From positions 5,580,001 to 5,644,000 of the forward strand of contig OY997589.1 of the NCBI GenBank assembly GCA_963921825.1: 64,000 nt of DNA. The letters are read 5' to 3'. The notes beneath the pieces are model-generated. The model had not been told where the DNA came from. It saw only the letters and a program-made list of their open reading frames with translations, and ran no database searches. Position 1 is the stretch's first letter. Each line of letters starts with the position of its first letter. A program made the position numbers and the translations under genes. This document shows positions 47,894 to 56,946 of this stretch, piece by piece. Source of the stretch: Erodium maritimum (Eukaryota; Streptophyta; Magnoliopsida; Geraniales; Geraniaceae).

Positions 47894-48634
47894 TTAATTA
47901 TGAACACTAAGAAACGGATAAATCTCATAACCAATGTTACAACTCCCACCCACAACTCTCCCACCTTCCTTCCCTCCACAGCAGCTCGGAAGCTTCTCAA
48001 TCGCGCCGTCAAGACACTTCCGACAATCGCTCCCGGAAAGATCCCTCGTGCACTGAGCCAACCCATACACCTTCTTCTTCCCCAACCCCACCCCACCTCC
48101 GCCGACCTCCGCCTCTCCCCCGGCGTACATTTTCTCCCCAACGCTAGCTTCCTCCGCCAGCCTCGTCAGCAAACCCTTAGTCTCCAAGTCAAACACTTCC
48201 GGGTCGGACACGCTCCTAACGTTGTACAGGTAGAACGTGTTCTTGTCGTCTACCTGTCCGAAGAAATTCTTGTCGGAGTATTTGAGGAGGCAGTGGTCGT
48301 ACCAGACGACCCCGCCTTTGTTGTGGTCGCATGTTTTGGTGAGGTGGCTGCTGGCCTCGGCCATGCAGGCTCTGCAGTCGCCGGAGGAGACGTCGCCGCG
48401 GCAGAGGCCGAGGCCGTGAGCTCCGTCGAAGGAAGCGAGGCCGAAGCCCGAGGGAGGGACTTTGAAGTGGAGGGCGGTGAGGAGGTGCTTGAGGTTGGTC
48501 TCGTAAGGGCTGTTGGTTGTGGAGTTTTGGGAGGTTGAGCAAATGTGGAAGAGAGGTTTTGTGGCTGAGATTGTTTGGAGGAGGAGAGCGAAGGCGATGA
48601 GATGGAGAGATGGAGTGAGTTTTGGGAGAGCCAT
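47894..48634 (-). CDS. Cysteine-rich repeat secretory protein (DUF26), intronless paralogue
   Basis: A single open frame of 246 residues, collinear with the 44.9-kb gene but without its intron. Residues 1-24 are a signal peptide (LHLIAFALLLQTISA). Domain 1 has CRGDVSSGDCRAC and WYDHCLLKYSDKNFFGQVDD. Domain 2 has CTRDLSGSDCRKC and ends GGRVVGGSCNIGYEIYPFLS. The domain joint reads VDDKNTFYLYNV, where the paralogue has IDNR|NKFYMWNL split by an intron. The copy is clean, without stops, and keeps all paired cysteines. A role in apoplastic defence is inferred from the family. Confidence 0.93.
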   Translation of the reverse strand: MALPKLTPSLHLIAFALLLQTISATKPLFHICSTSQNSTTNSPYETNLKHLLTALHFKVPPSGFGLASFDGAHGLGLCRGDVSSGDCRACMAEASSHLTKTCDHNKGGVVWYDHCLLKYSDKNFFGQVDDKNTFYLYNVRSVSDPEVFDLETKGLLTRLAEEASVGEKMYAGGEAEVGGGGVGLGKKKVYGLAQCTRDLSGSDCRKCLDGAIEKLPSCCGGKEGGRVVGGSCNIGYEIYPFLSVHN

Positions 48635-49658
48635 TGTTTGGAAGATTAAGGTGTGATGTTTTGATTAAGGCTGTGGGGTTTGGTGTGTATATGTAGTGAT
48701 TTAAGCTATGCTGAGTCCAACGTTGACTAGTTAAACACGTGTGGTTAGGTTGAATGGTTAATCTCAAATTTGAATGAATTGTTCTCTGCTAATTCAACAA
48801 GCCTTGTATATGTGTAGATGAACTATTCTTGTATGTTGGGTTGGGTATTTTTTATTGGTATATGGGATGAAAGATTGTCTCGCACACCTTCAAGGGCAAA
48901 TAAGACTGATCTCAATGGATGAGAACGATGACGGCGAGATAATTGTTGCGTCGAAAGGATAGTATTTACACTTAATGACACTTGGTATTGTTATGCACTT
49001 GTTTTCCAAAAACAATTGGCCTATAATGATTTAATACTATAACTCGTGTTTATGGTAGTGGTGTAAAGACATTTGTGGAGTCAAAAAACGGTGTGATCAT
49101 GATATGCACATTGATTTTTTTCATTTCTCAAGGCGTTCGATTTCTTAACTATAGAGTCACTCCTCTATCTCAAACCATTGACTCTGTCCGTTGATGTTTT
49201 GTATGTGAAAGAACGTCTGGGAAATGTTCTAGTGCGAGTGAGTGTTGTTTGTTGATTATTAACGTCTTAAATATACAATGTGAACTTTAGGTGTAAATTT
49301 AAGAAAAAGAAAAAAAGAGAGCAAAGGTAATTTGGTCTTTTTAAATTATTAAACAAATTCCAGTATTCCACCAACTATGATAAAAAAATTCACAACAAAT
49401 TAATTTTTGAGACAAAATGTTTGTGGGATTATGTTTTTAAAGCTTCCCTTAATTCTTAACCCACAAGTCAACGGGCGGGTCACGACCCGTTTGACAGGCC
49501 CGTTTAGGTTTGCGCTTTCGGTTCTACTGAACTATCCCGGGTCAACCTGTTGTCCGCTGAATCTCCGTAAGCTTCAAAACTCAGGAATCGGCGGCGACTT
49601 GGCGGAGGAATCGGCGGCGACTTGGCGGAGGAATCGGCGCTCAAGAATCTAGTTGGGC
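48635..49658. other. Divergent promoter region between DUF26 and SEN54 genes
   Basis: The two genes are transcribed away from each other, so promoters for both lie here. A 24-bp segment (GGAATCGGCGGCGACTTGGC...) is repeated in tandem at about 49,585-49,635, in the SEN54 leader. No other feature is seen. Confidence 0.5.
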
Positions 49659-50749
49659 ATGGAGGCTGAGGACAGTGACACAGAGGTCTACTTGCAAGGT
49701 GAAAGTGACGATGAAGAACAGTACGATGTATCAGGTTGCAAATCCAAGCTGCAATTCAGGTACAATTTCCCCTTAAAAATGTCTCCTTTTTAGTTTCACA
49801 GAAAGAGCTTCAAGCCACGAATACATTTGGACTCTACCCATTTGCAGAAAAGACCCGTCCAAGGCTCGTTGGAGTGACGAATTAGGAATGGCCGAGGTCG
49901 TAGAGAGGAAGGGTCGAATGTGGACAACGACAGGAGTGGTTCGCAGTAGCAAGCCCTATTGCACAATAGAAGAGACTCTGTAGGTGAAAATTGAAATCAT
50001 TACTCAATTGAGCCATTTACACTCTAAAAAAGTTATCATTTTTTTAATTTTTGATAGGTTCTTAGCTGAGATTGGAGCATTGGTTCTCTTGGGTGATTCT
50101 AATGGTGGTGGTGGTGATGCTGATAGGCATCTTTCTCTGGAGGATATGTATGAGAAGGTTGTGGAGAGAAAGAATGGTTCATGTTGGGAGTGTTTTGAAA
50201 TTTACAGGCACATGAAGTCTCTTGGTTATATTCTCCGGCGCCATGGCATGCCTTGGAGTGTGAAGATTGTTAACAACAATTTCAAACCCAGTTCTGAGAC
50301 CAATGGGGAGGAGATAGTGGAATCAAGAGAAATTGGTTCTGTTATTGAACTTCTCGATGGTTTGGAGATCAATGGAGCTAGGCCAGTTTTCGATGTTTAC
50401 CTCCCGAACAGCAAGTTTAGGAAGTCTTCTCCGGGCGTTCCAAGCTTCATCGTATGCTTAACTGGGTAAGGTTTCCCCCGTTATACATAAATGCAGCTGA
50501 TAGTGTTGTGTTAGTGAGTATTGTTCATAGAATTAACTACTTATTTGTCCGTTGATAGAATTTTTATGCTTGAGGCAATGTGTTCATAGTTTTGAGGTTG
50601 AATCCTGCAGATGCTATCCACCATCCAAGTCAGAAATTGAAGCCCTTAGGAGACAATGTGGCGACGTTCCTTTGAAGTTTTGTCACATAGACCATGGTCG
50701 GGTCAGTTTCTTTTCCTTCAATAAGGTAGAGCTTCTTGTCCTTCCATGA
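49659..50749 (+). CDS. SEN54: tRNA-splicing endonuclease subunit SEN54
   Basis: SEN54 is a structural subunit of the heterotetrameric endonuclease that cuts introns from pre-tRNAs; it holds the tRNA body for the catalytic subunits. Exons 49659-49759, 49848-49979, 50058-50465 and 50611-50749 give 259 residues. The N-terminal domain is recognised by RWSDELGMAEVVERKGRMW, then EETLFLAEIGALVLL, LEDMYEKVVERKNGSCWECF and YRHMKSLGYILRRHG. The middle reads PVFDVYLPNSKFRKSSPGVP, and the C-terminal part CYPPSKSEIEALRRQC, CHIDHGRVSFFSF. The acidic start MEAEDSDTEVYLQGESDDEE is typical. The exon 2 donor lies inside CTCT|GTAGGT; without splicing there, a stop follows. The length fits plant homologues. As in the family, no catalytic His triad is expected here. 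Confidence 0.9.
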
Positions 50750-51573
50750 CTGCATCACTGCTTATGTTGGATTCAATCAAGATAGGTAGCAAATCTTGTT
50801 GCTAGGACATGAATGGTACTATGTGTACAATGTTTCTTATGTTAATCATGAATTTTTTTCTTTTTCTTTTTTTCACTTGTGTGGTCTCCAAATTACCATG
50901 ATCATGGATTATTCTGGCATTACTGAACAAAGAGCTTTTTCACCTCTTCAAGTTTAAGGTCAGAGGATCAAACTCTTGTGGGTAAATTTGAATTACTTGT
51001 CATTCAAATGAGCTCACTTCTTCTTCATCATCATCTCCTTCCTCATGTTCAGTGTGCAATATAAATAAACATTGAATATACACAAGAAAAGAGCGTAAAG
51101 AAAAGTCGATCTGCCATTACTGAACAAGTTGTGTATGATGTTTAGTATTTTTGGCTCTAATGTCATGTACTCAACAAGTAGGTATGAATCTGAGCTGCCA
51201 TTATCATTCTTCTGTCATCTCTCCACAATCATTAACACGGGATGATTACAACGATACCAGGATTTCTTCTCGATGGCCCAACCCTTGGAGGTCGTCGTAC
51301 TATCTGGAAAAAGATAGTAAGAATTACTATGAGAAGAGACAAGAACATCAATCATCGGAAAGAACATGTGTGTGTGTGAGAGAGGTGATATCTACTATGT
51401 TTAAACTTATTGCATAAATCATCAGAGTCAATTGTATAAAGTTCTAAAAGACACACAAAGCACTACAATTAGCCAGAAATTACCTTATACTTCACACTCA
51501 AGAACTCCAGAGAAGAGAGCCATCCTTCTTCACTCCTCCAAATTTCATGACAAACTCAATCCTTCACCAATTG
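50750..51573. other. Convergent interval between SEN54 and the DUF604 gene
   Basis: Holds the 3' untranslated regions of both flanking genes. A short open frame at 51,151-51,417 has no recognised motif. Confidence 0.5.
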
Positions 51574-53628
51574 CTATAAACTTGGGGAAATCAGTTCATT
51601 GACTCCACATTGTTGAATGTTCATAACTAGTGTTTCGTTAGAAGAGGGCAAAATGTCACAGCACTGACGACGTAGAGCCTTCATCTACAATCCAAAAAGA
51701 GAAAAAAGAATGAGATACCACCAAAAAAATATTTCTTGATCTCAAAATCAAGATCATCGAAAGAAGTTCGGTAATACCTGTTCAACATTAAGCTCTAGCT
51801 CAGGCGAAAAAACCCTAACTTTTTGGGGTTTCTCCAACGCATCAGGTAGTAAGCAATCTTGAACGTCGGATCTTGCATACTCACTCCAGACACCGTTCTC
51901 ATCTGACACAACACCTTGTAGAAAGAACACAGAAGGTCTTTTGCAAGGGTCTCTAGGATACTCTCTTGTGTTAAACATGAAGTGACCTTCAACCTTTGCA
52001 CCTCTCTTCCATGGCATGAAGGTTTTCTGCAAGGAAAGAAGATCCGGGAGAAGTACATTGCCTTCAAACACCTGAACAGCATAACCCCATGAAACCGAAA
52101 CAGTCACTGAAGGTGAAGAACCATAGCAGACTGTTTGCTGAACAATCCTCGCAGGATCAGCTTCCACAGCTTTGAAGAGAAGTTGCAGAGCTTCAGTCTT
52201 GTTCATGCCTGGGAAGATTGGCTCCACAGCATCTAAGTGGTGAAGGGACACCAGTGGCGACAATGGATGTGCAGTCAGCATTCCAAACAAATCACCCCTC
52301 ATATCAACCTGGTAAAACACAGTTACCAACCAAATCAACACCTAATCATAATCTATGTGAAGTCGGTTTGATAATCCAACTCTTCAATATGAGAATAAAT
52401 AGATTGATCCCCAGTGAGTTAAACAGGGTAATGCTGACCCTTTTCACCATTTGTTTGAAACAAACATAAAAATACAATCTTTGGCATCATCATACTCGAT
52501 CTTGTAACAATGTAGGTTTTCACAAATCGAAAATTCTTCCGACATCCTGAGTCTAAACCATCCGGTGTAATCCAAATACGAAAACGATATCACATTTCAG
52601 ATTAGATTAACCCCAAATGAGCATTGTGACAACTAAAACATCATGCTTTTCACCACATTTCATTATGGAGACAGAGAAGGATCAAATTAGGCAATAATTG
52701 ACATCAAAATGATGCAATTAGCACAAATTAATCAAATTTAAGATCAATCAGTTACCTGATGGAAGCCAGGTTCATGAGTTAAGGCCACACCCAACTCAGC
52801 CAAGCACGAATAGATCCTTGCATCGCTGCCGTACAAGTGTGCATATCTCACCAAACAAGAGTCCAAAACGGTGGCTAAAACCCTAGCGAGAGAGTGACTG
52901 ATCGCGAAGCCGCCGCCGCCGAAGGCCATGTCGAACGAGTGTTTCACGTTCTGCTCGTAGCTCTCCGAGCTACTCCCGACGTAGAACCACCGGTCGTGAT
53001 CGTACTTCGAGAGGGTCATCGCCAGATTGTCCACGAAGAACACGGTGTCGTCGTCGCCGAAGACGAACCACCGGACATTGGTCTCGTTGCGCTCCACGAC
53101 CTCCTTGACGGCGCGGGCGACGCGGACGGCGGAGCGGAGGCCGCGGGGGAATGTGTAGGGGAACCGGGAGGTGTCGGCGGAGACGACGGCCGGCGGGAGG
53201 GATGGGTCGCCGGAGTTGGTCGGGAGGGGGCGGTCGAGGAATGCGACGGCGCGTGTGGAGGGGTTGTACCAGAGGCGGACGTAGGGGTGGCGGCGGGGCC
53301 AGGATTGGGCGGAGGAGGCGATTGTGAAGAGGAGGTGGCGGCGCGTGGTGGGGGAGGCGGTGGCGCGTGGGAAATGGAGGGGTGGCGCGTCGAAGGTGGG
53401 CTGGTGGAAGAGGAGGTAGAGGATGAAGAGGAAGGAGAGGATTAGGAGGAGGGTTTTGAGGCGGGATGGGGTTGGGGTTTTAGAGAAGAGGGGCATTTCT
53501 GGACCGATAAAGGTTCGATTTTTATCCTCGGAGATGATCGAATTTTGATGGGTCGGGAGAATTTGATTAGACGAGGAAGAAGAAGAGATGGGATCGGTTT
53601 GAGTTCGGAAAAGATTCCTGAGTCTCAT
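51574..53628 (-). CDS. DUF604 / fringe-like beta-1,3-glycosyltransferase (GT31-related)
   Basis: A type II Golgi-type membrane protein of 504 residues. Exons: 52756-53628, 51778-52308 and 51574-51684, all phase 0. The start is MRLRNLFRTQTDP. The cytosolic tail is followed by a membrane anchor at about residues 58-76 (LKTLLLILSFLFILYLLF). The luminal part has RRHPYVRLWYNP and then the Mn-binding DxD-type motif in RWFVFGDDDTVFFVDNL, followed by WFYVGSSSESYEQN, AFGGGGFAISHSLA, DARIYSCLAELGVALTHEPG and FHQVDMRGDLFG. These are hallmarks of the plant fringe-related (DUF604) family. The C-terminal region has the family RRQCCDILPS motif in the short last exon. Substrate and linkage are unknown for most plant members, so only general sugar transfer in the secretory pathway is claimed. 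The first exon is very GC-rich compared with its surroundings. Confidence 0.9.
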
Positions 53629-55296
53629 CGAACTGTCTCGGTGCTCTGTCTCTAATTAATGTTACTGTGGTTTTGGTTATCGAACTAAACCAAATTCATG
53701 CTTCAATCCAAATATGTTATGTTGCTAATCACTTAATGCTTTAGATTAGTTTTTTTAATTAACCTTTGATTCTTTTTAAAATCAATTTAAGATAATCATC
53801 TGCTTTTGCTATCCTCTTTTATTAAAGAAAGTCTATTCCTAGAATAATTAATCAACTAAGAATAAGTATATTCACATCAAAATGTAAATTCTACTTGGTA
53901 TACATTCACATAATTGTTGGGTTGAACTTTTGACTACAACATATCATTATTATTTGTTGTGATTAGGGTTGGACAAAAGAAATGACTGTTATTGGGGAAA
54001 GCGAACATATTGATCGTTATCGATACCAGAATCATTGATACCAGAACAAATTATAGGCGTCGATAAAGAAAGGTAAAAACATAAAACGTTTCAGTCAGCT
54101 ACCAATTATGGTTAATGATAATTGTCAATTAACCGACGAAACTAACACTGACACTACCATCATTTATGTGGCGCGACTCTACCTTATCATGTTATCTGTG
54201 TGTATAAAAGCAAGTGGGCTACATATGTTGAGCTTGTTTGAAATTCACATGGAAGCCCAAAATGAAGCCTACAATGCAAGAGTCCAACACAAAATCCTAA
54301 AAAGGTCTGATTTTTTTAAGATCATTTAAAAAATCAGTATTGGTCATGAGTAAGACCGGTTGGTCACATCAGATTTTACTAGTTTCCGGTGTTGGAGTTG
54401 GTGGACAATCTCACACCCCTAAAGGAAATGGGCCGATAATCATACAAGGTTGTCATTTCCGATCACCAGTCGATACCCAACCCTATAATTTGATCTTATA
54501 ATCTAATGACCAAGAATCCTAATCATTACAATAACATAAACCTTAAATCCAAAAAAATGAAGGATGTATATTACAATAATTATGTTAATGAACATGACTA
54601 ATGAAATGAATTCATCCCAATGGATTTTGATTTGGGGGGACCAAATGACATGACACACCAAGGCAAGTCCATTACCATTTAAAGAGGCACATATTGGATA
54701 CATGTAATACAAAAGCTAGAAGCTTTCTAGTATAAAACATAAAACCATTCATCATGTAGACTCAATCCATCAACACCAAGTTGAGGACAAGGACATTCCC
54801 TTGCCTAGTTGGCTTTCCATGCACTTTCCACAAAACAAGGAAACAAGGAAGAAGAGTCCCAAAACCAAAACCATTGGAGAGTTCCCAATACCATTAGCAA
54901 TACCATTCCAATTTTTTTCAAAAAGCAAGGTCAAATCATTCCCAACCTCTAACTGCACCCTTTAATTTCAGGCCATGTATGATGCTACAACCTTTCCTCT
55001 TCAGTCACACAATTGACCCTCCAACCACTCAACAAGACAAAACCAAAAACATATGGTTCCCATTTGAGCATCCCACAAAAGCTAAATACTAAATCATGTG
55101 TTTTGTTTTAGCCTCTTGTTTCTTTAATGTTTTGTCAGAACTAGTGGATGCAAAATCAACCCCCTTGTGCTTCAATTCAATTCACCAAAATGCCACTTGT
55201 GTCATCTCAAAACAATCTTCAACACTTATAAAGACCCTCCTCTCATTGTACCAACAACAACATATTAACATAAGACTTGTGTCTTGTCTTCCAAGA
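53629..55296. other. Intergenic, promoters of the DUF604 and B-box genes
   Basis: The two genes are divergent. AT-rich; no further gene or repeat with clear ends is seen. Confidence 0.5.
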
Positions 55297-55620
55297 ATGT
55301 GCAGAGGTTTAGTAGACGAGGTCGAGGTCGTGGTGTCCTGCGAGCTGTGTAGGTTACGGGCGGTGGTTTATTGTCAGGCCGACGATGCGTACCTTTGCGG
55401 AGATTGTGACAAAAGGGTTCATGGAGCTAACTTCTTTGCACTTAGGCATATCAGGTGCATCCTGTGCAATACATGCCACAACCTTACACAACGCTACCTT
55501 GTGGGATCGTCCTCCGTCGAGGTTGTCCTTCCATCCATCGCGAGGCTGTCTTGCGAGTCTAGAATCGAACAAAAGTGTACATTGAGGGATCGGATCAAAA
55601 GCCCTTTTCTTCTCTTGTAG
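55297..55620 (+). CDS. B-box microprotein, BBX30/31 (miP1) type
   Basis: A 107-residue intronless protein. BBX30/31-type microproteins carry a single B-box and no CCT domain; in Arabidopsis they bind B-box partners such as CONSTANS and recruit TOPLESS co-repressors, and they act in flowering and light-dependent seedling growth. The start MCRGL matches the family. The B-box is at about 15-53: CELCRLRAVVYCQADDAYLC, then GDCDKRVHGANFFALRHIR, with the zinc-binding Cys, Asp and His in place. A second short conserved stretch is RCILCNTCHNLTQRYLVG. The protein ends KSPFLLL, close to the PF(V)FL motif for TOPLESS binding. The frame stays open upstream (from 55,096), but that extension has no similarity to the family, so I take the ATG at 55,297. 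Confidence 0.88.
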   Translation: MCRGLVDEVEVVVSCELCRLRAVVYCQADDAYLCGDCDKRVHGANFFALRHIRCILCNTCHNLTQRYLVGSSSVEVVLPSIARLSCESRIEQKCTLRDRIKSPFLLL

Positions 55621-55853
55621 TGTTTGTTTTTATTGTTATGTTAATTAGATGAACGAGATTGTTACAATCATGCACCTTTTTTTTATTTTTATACATTTCT
55701 GTCTACCTGAGTTGACCTAATGGTAAAAATAATAAAGTATAATTTACCGGTTATTTTTTCTGATTAAGAAAAAATCTTATACATAAGTGATCACAAGGAC
55801 AAAATTTTATTAGAATGGCAGACAAACATGTTTGAGTAGGTTCTCAACTTAAA
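55621..55853. other. Short convergent spacer
   Basis: The 3' ends of the B-box and peptide genes face each other across 233 bp. It is AT-rich, with nothing else. Confidence 0.5.
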
Positions 55854-56078
55854 TCAATCAAGAATTGGCACACCAAGAGGTCGAGTTGTTGTTCCGGTGG
55901 AAGACTTTCCCGGAGGATGGCTTGCCCCGGGGCTGGCGGCGGCCGGAGGGTAGTCGTTGACATAAACGTCCGGCGAACCAAATTCATTACCGGCCGAGTG
56001 TGTAGCTTCACACACAACAAAGCCTAGCACCAGCGCAACCACAAAAATCGTCAACAACTTCACCATCCTCTTCTTCAT
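55854..56078 (-). CDS. Small secreted peptide precursor, PSY-like candidate
   Basis: A 74-residue intronless precursor. Residues 1-25 (MKKRMVKLLTIFVVALVLGF) are a clear signal peptide with likely cleavage after CEA. The mature part is hydrophilic and contains VYVNDYPPAAASPGASHPPG. The DY followed by Pro-rich residues, Asn/Ser-like and His-Pro positions recalls the PSY family of tyrosine-sulfated growth peptides (consensus DYxxxxAN..HxP). Here there are two extra residues before the His, and Ser replaces Asn. An acidic or Asn residue next to Tyr is what the sulfotransferase prefers. No cysteines remain after the signal, so it is a linear modified peptide, not a knotted one. If it is not PSY, it is still a good secreted-peptide candidate. 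Receptor and role are unknown. Confidence 0.65.
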   Translation of the reverse strand: MKKRMVKLLTIFVVALVLGFVVCEATHSAGNEFGSPDVYVNDYPPAAASPGASHPPGKSSTGTTTRPLGVPILD

Positions 56079-56110
56079 AATTCTCTATTGAAATGAAAGG
56101 AATGGACCCT

Positions 56111-56127
56111 ATGATTTTATATTATAG
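56111..56127 (-). promoter_or_regulatory. Possible TATA box of the peptide gene
   Basis: The minus strand reads GCTATAATATAAAATC about 40 bases upstream of the start codon. The spacing would give a very short leader, so this is tentative. Confidence 0.4.
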
Positions 56128-56331
56128 CAGGATATTTGGACAAGCAAGTCATAAAGGTCAAGCATTTAATGTTAATTAATCTGGCAGAATAGTATTAATT
56201 ACTCGGATGTAGAGGGTAAGGACTTGATTTAATTCTCTTCATGTGGTATCATTTTCTGCTTAAGATACATGAGGTTATAGAATATAGATTCATCGTATCT
56301 CTTAGAGTGTACAGTAGTGAGTATATATGAT

Positions 56332-56664
56332 GGGTTAATTATTTTTAATATCCTTTATGTTTATGTGTTGGTAACTCATTTAATATTCTGATGTATTGGT
56401 AACATTCTAGACAAAATTTTGATCAAGTTTACACTATTTTGATGATTTGTGACCAATTCATAAGGGGTATTAAATGTTCTCTTATCAATACATAATGGGT
56501 GTTCTGTTATCAATACATAAGGAGTATTAAATGATCTGTGGCCAATTCATAAAAGATACTAAATGACATCAGCAAAATGAAAGGACTTTTATTGAACGTT
56601 ACAAAACACAGGTGTACAAAAGATAAGTTATCAATAGAAATGGGGTACCAAAGGTAATTAACCC
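56332..56664. mobile_element. MITE with GGGTTAATT termini
   Basis: The left end is GGGTTAATTATTTTTAATA and the right end, in reverse complement, is GGGTTAATTACCTTTGGTAC. The body contains near-copies of CAATACATAATGGGTGTTC and TAAGGAGTATTAAATGATC. It is about 333 bp with no coding. The tips resemble those of the element in formin intron 5. Confidence 0.6.
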
Positions 56665-56946
56665 TACTTAAAATTCAAACTCTAATGAATTACCTCAATA
56701 GAATTAAGTTCAAATTTTATGCAATGTCTTAATTATAATACATCAAGGACATTGGAACTATTATAAAGTTCAACAGTAAGCCAGTCTATTGCACAACTTT
56801 CTAAACAAAAGACACTTCTGAAATTAAGGATTCGAGTAATACAATTAAGGCTCATTCAACTATCATCTGCAAACCATAACAAGATTGGGCTGTAATTGAG
56901 AAGGAAATTAAAAGGCAGAGTTTCAAATTGTATTTTCACCCTTTAC

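Noticed and set aside
47900..48767. Plus-strand and alternative-frame open frames over the intronless DUF26 gene (183-212 codons)
   Set aside because: Shadows of the GC-rich DUF26 coding sequence; the 47,894-48,634 frame holds both CX8CX2C motifs and the signal peptide.
51151..51417. 88-codon plus-strand open frame downstream of SEN54
   Set aside because: Not joined to SEN54 by a plausible splice, and no domain recognised.
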